NCBI GenBank assembly: GCA_023393125.1
Contig: JAEWMQ010000106.1
Location: 16,679 to 80,678 of the forward strand
DNA from: Bacillota bacterium
GTDB lineage: Bacteria; Bacillota; Clostridia; Lachnospirales; Cellulosilyticaceae
Direction of reading: 5' to 3'
DNA length: 64,000 bases
A program made the translations under genes and the position numbers. Under the pieces are notes generated by a model, which was not told the DNA's origin, did no database searches, and was given only the letters and a program-made list of their open reading frames with translations. Below, one piece after another: positions 1 to 9,684 of the stretch (within the stretch, counting starts at the first letter, position 1; every line of letters starts with the position of its first letter).

Positions 1-1089
1 AACGAATAAAAGATAAAATCTAGAAATAAAGCTAGGCAATTTTTCTAGATAATTTAATAAAAAGCTACGTTCTATAATCATCAGTACTGCAAATAAAACG
101 CCCCAAAGGATAAAGTTCCAGCCAGCACCGTGCCAGAAGCCTGTTAAAAACCATACAATAAAAATGTTAAGATAGAAACGTGGTTTGCTTACACGATTTC
201 CGCCTAAAGGAATGTATACGTAATCTCTGAACCAACCTGTTAAAGTCATATGCCATCTTCTCCAAAAATCAGAGACACTTTTAGCAATATAAGGGTAATT
301 AAAGTTTTCAGGAAAACGAAAACCTAACATACGCCCAAGACCAATGGCCATATCAGAGTAACCACTAAAGTCAAAGTAAAGTTGAAGTCCAAAGGCGATA
401 GCACCTAGCCAAGCACCTATGATAGATAATTCATTGGTAGAGGTAGTCAGCATTTGATCCCACAAAAGGCCGATGTTATTAGCAATAAGCACTTTTTTTC
501 CAAGTCCTTCAATAAAACGCATAACACCTACTCCAAAATCTTCAAAAGTGACATTTCGGTGGTTAAGTTCTTTTTCAACTGTACTGTAAGTAACAATAGG
601 TCCAGCAATGAGTTGAGGAAACATTGCTACATAAGCACCAAAGGTAATGATGTTTTTTTGAACTTGAATTTTACCACGATATAGGTCGATAGTGTAGGAC
701 ATGGTTTGGAAGGTATAGAAAGAAATACCTATAGGCAAGGCAATGCGAAGTAGATCCCAGTGTGTTCCTAAAAGTTTATTAGTGTTACTAATAAAGAAAT
801 CAGCATATTTGAAAAAACCTAACATCCCTAAATTTCCAAAAATGGATAGAGCAAGCCCTAACTTAGGAATAAGTTTGTGCTCCCTAAAGCGATCAATGAT
901 GTATCCACAGGTGTAGTCAAGTACTGTAGAGAAAATCATAATAGACACATAAATAGGTTCGCCCCATGCATAAAACATGAGGCTACTTATAAATAGTATG
1001 AAGTTGCGTAGCTTTTTAGGGAGTATAAAGTAGATTGCTAGAAAAACAGGTAAAAATATAAATAAAAATAATAAACTACTAAATACCAT
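1..1089 (-). CDS. MBOAT family O-acyltransferase (partial, C-terminus beyond window)
   Basis: The minus-strand frame opens at an ATG at 1089, preceded by AAGGAG, and stays open to the window edge, giving 363 residues of a family that is usually about 470 long. It is strongly hydrophobic with many membrane segments. It contains FWHGAGWNFILWG near residue 333, which carries the conserved MBOAT histidine, and the PLGGNRV and DFSGYSDMAIGLGRMLGF motifs typical of the AlgI/DltB branch. Known members transfer acyl groups, often acetyl, to extracytoplasmic polysaccharide. The acceptor here is unknown. It lies directly downstream of the lipoprotein gene ending at 1103 and probably shares its transcript; partner exporters or esterases may lie beyond the left edge. 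Confidence 0.9.
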   Translation of the reverse strand, partial: MVFSSLLFLFIFLPVFLAIYFILPKKLRNFILFISSLMFYAWGEPIYVSIMIFSTVLDYTCGYIIDRFREHKLIPKLGLALSIFGNLGMLGFFKYADFFISNTNKLLGTHWDLLRIALPIGISFYTFQTMSYTIDLYRGKIQVQKNIITFGAYVAMFPQLIAGPIVTYSTVEKELNHRNVTFEDFGVGVMRFIEGLGKKVLIANNIGLLWDQMLTTSTNELSIIGAWLGAIAFGLQLYFDFSGYSDMAIGLGRMLGFRFPENFNYPYIAKSVSDFWRRWHMTLTGWFRDYVYIPLGGNRVSKPRFYLNIFIVWFLTGFWHGAGWNFILWGVLFAVLMIIERSFLLNYLEKLPSFISRFYLLFV

Positions 1090-1102
1090 AGATTAAAACT
1101 CC

Positions 1103-1951
1103 TTACTTAATGAGGCGATTAAAATTTCCAGCAATAGTACCTGCTGCCTCATCCATAGCAAATAATATGTAATTTCCTCTAGTAATTATTTTTCTGCCTT
1201 CAAAAGTTTCAACAAGAGACGGATAAAGCATTTGTCCAACACTTTCAGCTCTCTTATTTATGCCTGCTACAATAGTAGGAACGTCTTTTATATCTTTAAC
1301 CTTAAATACACCAACTTCTGAAATGCTGAAGCTTAACATCGGCATTTTAACGCAGTAGCTGTCTAGAAGGCTAGCATCAATGCCATAGAGATCTTGTAAT
1401 AAGGTATCATCTACATCCATTTGAGATGAAAAATCAAGTCCTTCTACGATTTTATTATAAATTTCACTAGCACTTAGGCCTGTTGATTCAGGACTAGATG
1501 ATGGCTCTGGGGTAGGCGTTGCTTCAGGTTTTGGAGTTGCCACAGGCTTAGTACTAGCTTCTGGTTTAGGTGTTGTTTGTGGTTTGGTAGTGGACTCTGG
1601 TTTTGCACTTGTTTGAGGCTTAGAGGTTGCCACAGGTTTTTTTGTGGGTTCCGGTTTTATACTCTCTTGTGGCTGAGTACTTTCTTCAGGTTTAGTAGTA
1701 GGCTCTGGCTTAGTACTCTCTTCCGGTTTTGCACTCTCTTCTGGCTCAGTACTTTCTTCAGGGGTGATACTAGCTTCAGGTTCTTCGGCTGAATCTTCAG
1801 TAGTAGCCTGCTGCGGCTGTGAAGTAGAGGGAGCCTCTGTATTTGTTTCATTTAGATTTGTTTCTGATGAAGTTGGTACTTTAGAACTGCACCCTACAAT
1901 AGCTACGCTGAGTGCTAATGCGGCTATTGCCATTCCAAATTGTTTTCTCAT
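1103..1951 (-). CDS. Lipoprotein with Pro/Thr/Glu/Ser-rich linker and DUF4358-like C-terminal domain
   Basis: A 282-residue secreted lipoprotein. The ATG at 1951 is chosen over the ATG at 1966 because a GAAGGAGAC ribosome site sits just before it and overlaps the upstream option. An N-terminal hydrophobic helix ends in the lipobox VAIVGC. Residues of about 25-155 are a low-complexity linker of short units such as KPEEST and KPEPT, probably spanning the wall. The last 120 residues form a globular domain resembling DUF4358, a family often found next to MBOAT genes in Clostridia (from memory). It is followed 13 bases later by the MBOAT gene, so a role with that acyltransferase is likely. The function of the domain is not known. 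Confidence 0.8.
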   Translation of the reverse strand: MRKQFGMAIAALALSVAIVGCSSKVPTSSETNLNETNTEAPSTSQPQQATTEDSAEEPEASITPEESTEPEESAKPEESTKPEPTTKPEESTQPQESIKPEPTKKPVATSKPQTSAKPESTTKPQTTPKPEASTKPVATPKPEATPTPEPSSSPESTGLSASEIYNKIVEGLDFSSQMDVDDTLLQDLYGIDASLLDSYCVKMPMLSFSISEVGVFKVKDIKDVPTIVAGINKRAESVGQMLYPSLVETFEGRKIITRGNYILFAMDEAAGTIAGNFNRLIK

Positions 1952-2106
1952 TGTTGTCTCCTTCAAATAAAGTTATTAATAGTTAGTTTAAAATGATAAC
2001 ATGTAATAATAAAATGTAAGTATATTTATAATATTTATGACGAAAAATGGTATAATAAGGTTCCAATAAACCAACAAAAAAACAAGAAATTATTAAAATT
2101 GAATTA

Positions 2107-2138
2107 TTGTTTAGCTTTTCATAAAAATGAGGTATACT
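2107..2138 (+). promoter_or_regulatory. Probable sigma-A promoter for gshF
   Basis: A TATACT -10 box at 2133-2138 follows a weak -35 region (TTTAGC at 2110-2115, 17-base spacer; or TTGTTT at 2107). It lies about 55 bases before the gshF start. Confidence 0.5.
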
Positions 2139-2191
2139 ATTTTGTAATCATTATTACTTAACAGACATTAATGTAAGTGGAAGGAGATTTT

Positions 2192-4537
2192 ATGCTTAAT
2201 CAATTAAAGCAATTATTTAATAGAGAAGAATTATTAGCTGCAAGTATTGGTATTGAGAGAGAGGGGCTTAGAGTAACACCTAAGGGAAAACTTGCTATGT
2301 CCAAGCATCCATCAGTATTTGGAGATAAACTTAAAAACCCATATATTACTACAGATTTTTCTGAAAGCCAAGTAGAGCTTATTACACCTAATTTAGAGGG
2401 TAGTCAAAGGGTGTATGATTATTTGAATGTTTTATATGATATTGTTGCACTTAATATAGGAGAAGAATATATATGGCCAGGTTCCATGCCTTGCCATATA
2501 CCAGAAGATGAACATATTCCTATTGCAGAGTATAGAGATTGTAAAACTTGCCAAGAAGCAAGACTCTATAGGGAGGAATTACTTAAGAAATATGGTGGTA
2601 AAAAGCAACTTATTTCCGGGATACATTATAATTTCTCCTTTGAAGAGAATTTTATACAAAAGCTTTATGAAGGGAGCAATACTTCACTTAGCTATCAACA
2701 TTTTAAAGATAGTATTTATTTAAAAATGGCAAGAAATTATTTGAGATATCGTTGGCTGCTTATTTATTTATTAGGAGCTACACCTGTATTTCATAAAACC
2801 TATGCCACAGAGTGCACACGTCATTTAAACAAGATAGATGAAGAGAGCTTTACAAATCCAGGAGCTATATCTTATCGTAATGGTGAATGTGGCTATAAAA
2901 ATCATATTGATCTTTACCCAGATTACTCCAGTGTAGAGTCCTATGTGAAAAGTATTGAAGGGTTTGTAGCAGATGGCATAATTCAAAGTCATAAAGAACT
3001 TTATAGTCAAATCAGGCCTAAGGCAAAGGATAATACAAAGCTACTTGAATCCCTAAGACAGGAAGGTATTTTATATATTGAAGTTAGAAGTATTGATAAC
3101 AATCCTTTTGAAAAAGGTGGTATTAGCTTACAGGACTTAGAGTTTTTACACTTATTTATGTTATATCTCCTTGTAAAAGAAGAAAGTAAAGAGGAGCTAA
3201 GTAATTGGCAAGAAGAAGCTAATAATAATCAACGTTTAATTGCCAAAGCTGGCTTACTAGAAGTTTGGCTGAGTAAGGAAGGACGAGAGATAACTAAGAC
3301 AGAGTGGGCCCTATCAATTTTAAATGAGATGAAAGAAATGGATAATACTTTAGGCCTTAATAAATCTAGCATTATTGATGAGATGATTAAAAAAGTACAT
3401 CATCCAGAGCTTACTTATGCTGCCCAAATGACAGAGCTTTCTAAGCAAAAAGGATATCTAAAAGGGCAGGTAGAGCTAGCAAAAGTTTATAAAGAAGATG
3501 CCTATGCAAATCGTTATAAACTATATGGGTATGAGGACATGGAACTTTCAACTCAAATTCTTATGAAAGAAGCTATTAAGAGGGGGATAAAAGTTGAGGT
3601 ACTAGACCAAAGTGATAACTTTATTGCTCTTACTCAAGCAGCACATACAGAGTATGTAAAACAAGCTACTAAGACAGCCAAAGATAGTTATATGACGATG
3701 TTAATGATGGAAAATAAAACCGTTACTAAGAAGGTATTAGAGAAACATCAAGTTTGTGTACCAAAAGGTATTGAGGTTTTTAAAGGACAAAGTTTAGAGT
3801 TAGCCGCTAAGGGCTATGCTAATAAGCCTATTGTAGTAAAGCCTAAATCCACTAATTTTGGTAAAGGCATTAGCATTTTTACACAAGGAGCTAGCGAGGT
3901 AGATATAAGAAAAGCACTTGAGATAGGTTTTGAACATGATGATACAGTCTTAATTGAAGAATTTGCAAAAGGTAAGGAGTATCGTTTCCTCGTGATAGGA
4001 GATCAAGTGGCAGGCATACTTCACCGTGTTCCAGCTAATGTTATAGGAGATGGAGAACATACGATAACAGAGTTAGTAGCTATAAAAAATCAAGATAGTT
4101 TAAGAGGTAAAGGTTATAAAACGCCGCTAGAAAAGATTAATTTAGATGCAAGTAGTGCTTTATTCCTAAAACAAAGAGACTTAGATTTTGACTACATTCC
4201 ATCTCAAGGAGAAATAGTTTATTTGAGAGAGAATTCTAATATTAGTACAGGTGGAGATAGTATTGATTACACAGATGAGGTTCCAAATCGCTTTAAAGAG
4301 ATAGCTGTTCGTGCAGCTCAGGCAGTAGGAGCAAAATTCTGTGGTGTAGATATGATGTTAGAAGATTATAGTGATGAAAAGTCACCTTATGCTATTATTG
4401 AGCTTAACTTTAATCCGGCTATTCACATTCACTCCTATCCTTATAAAGGCGTAGAACGTCCAATAGCTGAGCAGGTATTAAAAGTACTGGAGTTTGATTT
4501 AGAGCCTGGTTGTAGTCAGTATGAGAGTATTAAATAA
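2192..4537 (+). CDS. gshF: Bifunctional glutamate-cysteine ligase / glutathione synthetase
   Basis: A 781-residue fusion enzyme that makes glutathione from glutamate, cysteine and glycine in two ATP-dependent steps in the cytosol. The ATG at 2192 follows AAGGAG at 2181; the in-frame GTG at 2177 lies upstream of that site and is rejected. The first 450 residues match the glutamate-cysteine ligase fold (IGIEREGLRVTPKGKLA, then TTDFSESQVELITP). From about residue 490 there is an ATP-grasp domain with KPKSTNFGKGISIF, the HRVPANVIGDG segment and the IIELNFNPAIHIHSYP metal/ATP site. Length is normal for GshF (about 750-790). The gene stands alone between its own promoter and a strong terminator. 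Confidence 0.95.
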   Translation: MLNQLKQLFNREELLAASIGIEREGLRVTPKGKLAMSKHPSVFGDKLKNPYITTDFSESQVELITPNLEGSQRVYDYLNVLYDIVALNIGEEYIWPGSMPCHIPEDEHIPIAEYRDCKTCQEARLYREELLKKYGGKKQLISGIHYNFSFEENFIQKLYEGSNTSLSYQHFKDSIYLKMARNYLRYRWLLIYLLGATPVFHKTYATECTRHLNKIDEESFTNPGAISYRNGECGYKNHIDLYPDYSSVESYVKSIEGFVADGIIQSHKELYSQIRPKAKDNTKLLESLRQEGILYIEVRSIDNNPFEKGGISLQDLEFLHLFMLYLLVKEESKEELSNWQEEANNNQRLIAKAGLLEVWLSKEGREITKTEWALSILNEMKEMDNTLGLNKSSIIDEMIKKVHHPELTYAAQMTELSKQKGYLKGQVELAKVYKEDAYANRYKLYGYEDMELSTQILMKEAIKRGIKVEVLDQSDNFIALTQAAHTEYVKQATKTAKDSYMTMLMMENKTVTKKVLEKHQVCVPKGIEVFKGQSLELAAKGYANKPIVVKPKSTNFGKGISIFTQGASEVDIRKALEIGFEHDDTVLIEEFAKGKEYRFLVIGDQVAGILHRVPANVIGDGEHTITELVAIKNQDSLRGKGYKTPLEKINLDASSALFLKQRDLDFDYIPSQGEIVYLRENSNISTGGDSIDYTDEVPNRFKEIAVRAAQAVGAKFCGVDMMLEDYSDEKSPYAIIELNFNPAIHIHSYPYKGVERPIAEQVLKVLEFDLEPGCSQYESIK

Positions 4538-4600
4538 AAGTAGTAAATCATAATCTATTAGCCATTATTATCAATAACTAATGGATGGCTTATTCGTAGT

Positions 4601-4638
4601 AAAAAGAGAGGAAATGATAGTCATTTCCTCTCTTTTTT
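4601..4638 (+). terminator. Terminator after gshF
   Basis: A 17-base perfect stem (AAAAAGAGAGGAAATGA paired with TCATTTCCTCTCTTTTT) with a 3-base loop and a T-tract. Confidence 0.9.
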
Positions 4639-4791
4639 TCGTAATAGCCAATGATCGTTCATTTAGAAATGTCTTTTTCATAAAGCAAGTATGAATTGCT
4701 TCTTAATGTGTAACACTAACGAAGTGAAAAATAGAAGAGATTATATAAATACATTAAGCTTAAAGTTAAGACATTAGAGAGGAAAGATAAA

Positions 4792-7700
4792 ATGGGAAAA
4801 GTAATGATGACTGTAGATGGTAATACAGCGGCAGCATATATAGCTTATGCATACACTGATGTGGCAGCTATTTATCCAATCACACCATCTACGCCTATGG
4901 CTGAACAAGTGGATGAATGGGCGGCGCAAGGCAAGAAAAATATATTTGGACAGACTGTTAATGTAGTAGAGATGCAATCTGAAGCAGGAGCTTCAGGTGC
5001 TTTCCATGGTTCACTTCAAGCAGGTGCTTTAACCTCTACTTTTACTGCTTCACAAGGTTTACTACTTATGATTCCTAATATGTATAAGGTATCAGGAGAG
5101 CTTTTACCTGGTGTTTTTCATGTGAGTGCCAGAGCCATAGCTGCTCAAGCTCTCTCGATTTTTGGTGATCATCAAGATGTTATGGCTACAAGGCAAACAG
5201 GCTGCGCTTTATTTGCAACGAGTTCTGTTCAAGAGATTATGGACTTAGCGCCAGTAGCACATCTTGCAGCCATTAAGGGCCGCGTACCTTTTGTTCATTT
5301 CTTTGATGGTTTTAGAACGTCTCATGAGATTCAAAAAGTAGAAGCAGTTGATTATGAAGATTTAGCAAAACTGATGCCTCTGGAAGAACTTCAAGCATTT
5401 AGAGATAGAGCTTTATCTCCTAATCACCCTGTTATTCGTGGTACAGCGCAAAATCCAGATATTTATTTCCAAACAAGAGAAGCAAGTAATAAATTTTATG
5501 AAGCGCTAGTACCTATTGTAGAAGAATATATTGAAAAGATGAATGCCCTGACTGGTAGAAAATACGGACTTTTTGATTATTATGGAGCAGAGGATGCAGA
5601 AAATATTATTGTGGCTATGGGATCTGTAACAGCCACTATTGCAGAGACGATAGATGCTTTAAATGCTAAAGGACAAAAGCTAGGTCTTGTTAAAGTACAT
5701 CTTTACAGACCTTTTTCGGTAGAGCACTTCCTTAAAGCGATGCCAAAGAGTGTTAAACGTATTTGCGTACTTGATCGTACCAAAGAACCTGGTGCTATAG
5801 GAGAACCACTTTATTTGGATGTACGTGCTGCATTCTATGAAAAAGAAGATGCACCAATGATTATTGGAGGACGTTATGGGCTAGGGTCTAAAGATACTAC
5901 GCCAACAGATATTAAAGCCGTAGTAGAAAATCTTATAAGTAGCACACCTAAAAATCAATTTACTGTGAGTATTGATGATGATGTTACTCATACTTCTATT
6001 AGTACAGGAGAACCACTTAAGCTTCAAGTACCAGATTTAGTACGTTGCAAATTCTGGGGATTAGGCTCAGATGGTACAGTTGGTGCTAATAAACAAGCTA
6101 TTAAGATTATTGGTAACTATACGGATATGTATGCTCAAGCCTACTTTGACTATGATTCTAAAAAGTCTGGCGGCTTAACCATGTCACATCTTCGTTTTGG
6201 TAAAGAGCCTATTAACGCTCCTTATCTTATCGACGAAGCAGATTACATTGCCTGTCATAATCAATCTTATGTGCATCAATATGATGTATTAAAGGGACTG
6301 AAAAAAGGCGGAGTATTTGTTCTTAACTGTTTATGGGATGAAAAAGAATTAGAAGAAAATTTGCCAGCTGCTATGAAACGTACTATCGCAGAAAATGAGA
6401 TTCAATTCTATACTGTAAATGCTGTTAAAATTGCTTCTGAAATAGGACTTGGTAACCGCATTAATATGATCATGCAAGCAGCCTTCTTTAAACTAACAGG
6501 TATTATACCAGAAGCCGAAGCAGCGGAGTATTTAAAAGAAGCAGTGGTTAAAGCTTATGGCAAAAAAGGTGAAAAGGTTATAAATATGAACTATGCTGCT
6601 ATTGATAGAGGACTTGAAGCAGCAGTTAAAGTTAATATACCAGAGGCTTGGAAAACAGCAGATAGTGCAGAGGAAGGAAGTCTTGATGAACCAGAGTTTG
6701 TAACTAAAATACTACGTCCTATGAGTAGACAAGAAGGTGATGATCTTCCAGTAAGTACATTTAATGGCATTGAGGATGGTACTTTCCCAAGTGGTAGTGC
6801 AGCTTATGAAAAGCGAGGTGTAGCTATTAATGTACCAGAGTGGATCAAAGAGAACTGTATTCAGTGCAACCAATGTTCGTTTATTTGTCCACATGCTACG
6901 ATACGACCATACCTTTTAAACAGTGAAGAAGAAAGTAATAAACCAGAAAGCTTTGTAACACTTAAAGCAATGGGGAAGGATATGGGTGAGTTTGGTTATC
7001 GCATTCAGGTAGATACTATGGACTGCACAGGGTGTGGGAACTGTGCTGATATTTGTCCTGGTAAAAAAGAAGGTAAAGCACTTGTGATGAAACCACTTCA
7101 TACTCAGGTAGAAAAGGAAGTCCCTAATTGGGAATATGCAGTTTCTAAGATTTCTAATAAGGGAGATGTCATGGCACCTCATACTGTTAAAGGTAGCCAA
7201 TTTAGACAACCTCTTCATGAATTCTCAGGTGCTTGTGCAGGCTGTGGTGAGACAGCTTATATTAAAGTTATTACACAACTCTTTGGGGACCGTATGATGA
7301 TTGCCAATGCTACAGGGTGTTCTTCAATCTGGGGAGCATCTGCACCTGTTACACCTTATACCGTCAATGAAAAAGGTCAAGGGCCTTCCTGGGCTAATTC
7401 TTTATTTGAAGATAATGCTGAATATGGACTTGGGATGTATCTAGGCGTCAAACAAATGAGGAATAAGATTGAAGACAACATGAGGATGCTACTAGAGATG
7501 CCTATTGCTGAACAGATGAAAGAGATCTTTAATGAGTGGTTAAGTACTAAAGATTCTGGAACTCAGTCTAGAAGAATAAGTGATGAGGTTCTAGCAGTAT
7601 TAGAAAAAGATATATCAGCTGACCAAGCAGTTCAGACTTTAATTAATGAAATTAAAGAAAGAAAAGACTATCTTGTTAAACGTTCACATTGGATTTTAGG

Positions 7701-8337
7701 TGGTGACGGTTGGGCTTATGATATTGGCTATGGTGGTCTTGATCAAGTCATGGCATCAGGAGAAGATGTTAATGTACTGGTATTTGACACAGAGATTTAT
7801 TCTAATACAGGAGGTCAAGCTTCTAAATCTACACCAGCAGCAGCTATTGCTAAGTTCGCTGCTTCTGGTAAGAAATCTCGAAAAAAAGATTTAGGTCTAA
7901 TGATGATTACCTATGGTAATGTGTATGTAGCCCAAGTATCTATGGGAGCAGATAAAAATCAATTTATGAAGGCTATTATGGAAGCAGAAGCACATGAGGG
8001 TCCATCTATTATTATTGCTTATGCACCATGTATTAGTCATGGGTTAAAAGAAGGTATGGGCAAGACAACAGCTAATCAAGAACAAGCTGTTAAATGTGGG
8101 TACTGGCATTTATATCGCTATAATCCAGCTCTTAAAGAGCAAGGTAAAAATCCATTTACCTTAGACTCAAAAGAACCAAAAGAAAGCTTTAGAGACTTCA
8201 TAATGGCTCAAGTACGCTATTCTGCTTTAATGAAACAGTTTCCAGAACATGCTGAGCATCTGTTTGAACTTACAGAGCAGTATGCAAAGGAACGCTATGA
8301 AAATTATAAACGTTTAGCCGAACAGGTTTTTAGCTAA
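4792..8337 (+). CDS. nifJ: Pyruvate:ferredoxin (flavodoxin) oxidoreductase, copy 1
   Basis: A 1181-residue single-chain enzyme that oxidises pyruvate with CoA to acetyl-CoA and CO2 and passes electrons to ferredoxin or flavodoxin. The start has an AGAGGAAAG site upstream. The N-terminal domain carries AAIYPITPSTPMAE. Two ferredoxin-type clusters are seen: C689/C692/C695/C699 in CIQCNQCSFICP and C745/C748/C751/C755 in CTGCGNCADICP. A further cysteine motif, CAGCGET near residue 814, supplies the third cluster. The TPP-binding segment GDGWAYDIGYGG starts near residue 971 and NTGGQASKSTP follows. All domains are intact. A paralogue of almost the same length lies 1.3 kb downstream. Confidence 0.96.
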   Translation: MGKVMMTVDGNTAAAYIAYAYTDVAAIYPITPSTPMAEQVDEWAAQGKKNIFGQTVNVVEMQSEAGASGAFHGSLQAGALTSTFTASQGLLLMIPNMYKVSGELLPGVFHVSARAIAAQALSIFGDHQDVMATRQTGCALFATSSVQEIMDLAPVAHLAAIKGRVPFVHFFDGFRTSHEIQKVEAVDYEDLAKLMPLEELQAFRDRALSPNHPVIRGTAQNPDIYFQTREASNKFYEALVPIVEEYIEKMNALTGRKYGLFDYYGAEDAENIIVAMGSVTATIAETIDALNAKGQKLGLVKVHLYRPFSVEHFLKAMPKSVKRICVLDRTKEPGAIGEPLYLDVRAAFYEKEDAPMIIGGRYGLGSKDTTPTDIKAVVENLISSTPKNQFTVSIDDDVTHTSISTGEPLKLQVPDLVRCKFWGLGSDGTVGANKQAIKIIGNYTDMYAQAYFDYDSKKSGGLTMSHLRFGKEPINAPYLIDEADYIACHNQSYVHQYDVLKGLKKGGVFVLNCLWDEKELEENLPAAMKRTIAENEIQFYTVNAVKIASEIGLGNRINMIMQAAFFKLTGIIPEAEAAEYLKEAVVKAYGKKGEKVINMNYAAIDRGLEAAVKVNIPEAWKTADSAEEGSLDEPEFVTKILRPMSRQEGDDLPVSTFNGIEDGTFPSGSAAYEKRGVAINVPEWIKENCIQCNQCSFICPHATIRPYLLNSEEESNKPESFVTLKAMGKDMGEFGYRIQVDTMDCTGCGNCADICPGKKEGKALVMKPLHTQVEKEVPNWEYAVSKISNKGDVMAPHTVKGSQFRQPLHEFSGACAGCGETAYIKVITQLFGDRMMIANATGCSSIWGASAPVTPYTVNEKGQGPSWANSLFEDNAEYGLGMYLGVKQMRNKIEDNMRMLLEMPIAEQMKEIFNEWLSTKDSGTQSRRISDEVLAVLEKDISADQAVQTLINEIKERKDYLVKRSHWILGGDGWAYDIGYGGLDQVMASGEDVNVLVFDTEIYSNTGGQASKSTPAAAIAKFAASGKKSRKKDLGLMMITYGNVYVAQVSMGADKNQFMKAIMEAEAHEGPSIIIAYAPCISHGLKEGMGKTTANQEQAVKCGYWHLYRYNPALKEQGKNPFTLDSKEPKESFRDFIMAQVRYSALMKQFPEHAEHLFELTEQYAKERYENYKRLAEQVFS

Positions 8338-8359
8338 ACAGTTAATAGATTATATACAG

Positions 8360-8399
8360 AAAGAGAAGACATACTGTTAGAACGTGTCTTCTCTTTTTT
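8360..8399 (+). terminator. Terminator after first nifJ
   Basis: Stem AAAGAGAAGACA (8360-8371) paired with TGTCTTCTCTTT (8385-8396), followed by T residues. Confidence 0.9.
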
Positions 8400-8624
8400 A
8401 GCAATTAAGAAGAATTTCATAGATATTATAATGAAATCTAGGGTATAGTTTAACTAATAAAACAAAATATATTTATAATAATTTTAAATATTGGATAATA
8501 TTGTATTGATTTAATTTTTTTTGTGTCATATAGTAAATCTAATGGAGAACATTTGACATAATTTTTTGCTTGAATCAATTTTATAGAGAAAGAGATAAAG
8601 ATAAGTTGATGGGAGGGATGCTAT

Positions 8625-9458
8625 ATGAAGCTATCGGTTTGTTACAATCATATTTTATTGGCAAGTGAGCAAACAGGATTATCACTTTCGGAAGTATTAA
8701 AGCAAGTGAGAAGTATGGGAATTCAATCTATAGGATGCTCTTATGAAGAGCTGGCACCTTTCACTATAGAAATGAAATTATTATTGAAGGCCTCTGGGCT
8801 AAATATTAGCTGTATTTATAAACATTTTGATTTTGGATATGAGGAGACAGGTGAAGCAGGCTATGAATTAATTGACTTAGCTGAGCATATGGGAGCTAAG
8901 TTTGTACTAGTAATTCCAGGGTTCTTAAAAGAAGAGCCAGGTGAAAAGCGTGAGCAAGCTATAATGCGCATGGTGGAGGCTCTAAGATTAATGTGTGATT
9001 ATGCTAAGGATAAGGGGATTACAGTTACTCTTGAGGATTATGATAATACTTGTGCGCCTTATACGACTGCTACAGAAATATTATGGTTTATGGAGCAGGT
9101 TCCAGGATTAAAGCATACTTTTGATACGGGAAACTATAGGTATCTAGGAGAAGATGAGATAGAAGCCTTTGAACTACTAAAGGATTATATTGTCTATGTC
9201 CATGTCAAAGATCGAAGTACTGCTATGAAAGGAGAGGAACTAGCTAAGATAGCAGCTGATGGAACAGCTCTATTTTCTACTCCAGTAGGCGCAGGTATCA
9301 TTAAGATTAAGGAGATATTAGAGAAACTAGAGGCTATGGGATATGAGGGGATTCTCAATATAGAGCACTTTGATGCATCTAATCAACTAGAATATATAGA
9401 GCAATCTACAAGGTGGCTGCTTGAAAATATATCAATAAGTTCAAATAAAAATACATAA
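8625..9458 (+). CDS. Sugar phosphate isomerase/epimerase family protein (xylose isomerase-like TIM barrel)
   Basis: A 277-residue protein with the AP-endonuclease-2/xylose-isomerase-like barrel pattern. Four metal ligands of the family can be placed: Glu in VTLEDYDN near residue 137, Asp in HTFDTGNYR, His in YVHVKDRS and Glu in LNIEHFDAS. No signal peptide or membrane segment is present. Relatives isomerise or epimerise sugars, inositols or hydroxypyruvate; the substrate cannot be told from sequence. The start follows GGGAGGG. It has terminators or gaps on both sides, so it is probably a monocistronic unit lodged between two pyruvate oxidoreductase genes. A TTGACA at 8553 may be its -35 box, but no good -10 box follows at normal spacing. 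Confidence 0.8.
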   Translation: MKLSVCYNHILLASEQTGLSLSEVLKQVRSMGIQSIGCSYEELAPFTIEMKLLLKASGLNISCIYKHFDFGYEETGEAGYELIDLAEHMGAKFVLVIPGFLKEEPGEKREQAIMRMVEALRLMCDYAKDKGITVTLEDYDNTCAPYTTATEILWFMEQVPGLKHTFDTGNYRYLGEDEIEAFELLKDYIVYVHVKDRSTAMKGEELAKIAADGTALFSTPVGAGIIKIKEILEKLEAMGYEGILNIEHFDASNQLEYIEQSTRWLLENISISSNKNT

Positions 9459-9589
9459 CAGAGAGACGTATAAGCAATTTTAACTAAGTTATTTGAAAAA
9501 AATTGTCCTTTTTGCTAGTTGGATTATAAAAAAATTCTAAATAAAAGTATAAATAATTTACAAAAACACAATATATTAGCTACAACATG

Positions 9590-9618
9590 TTTACAAATAT
9601 TAGACAAAAGCGTAAAAT
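9590..9618 (+). promoter_or_regulatory. Candidate sigma-A promoter for second nifJ
   Basis: TTTACA (9590-9595), a 17-base spacer and TAAAAT (9613-9618), giving a leader of about 60 bases before the gene. A weaker pair (TTTACA 9557, TACAAC 9581) lies just upstream. Confidence 0.5.
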
Positions 9619-9684
9619 TATTTAGAATACTAAAAACAGTATTTTAATAACTTGTATTATTAATAATTTAAAAGGAGAGATAAT

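Noticed and set aside
1577..1851. Several overlapping frames in the lipoprotein linker on both strands
   Set aside because: Low-complexity repeat DNA keeps other frames open; only the minus-strand lipoprotein has a ribosome site and lipobox.
8553..8586. Promoter for the isomerase-like gene from TTGACA at 8553
   Set aside because: The nearest -10-like sequence is 20 or more bases away; noted in the gene entry but not listed as a feature.
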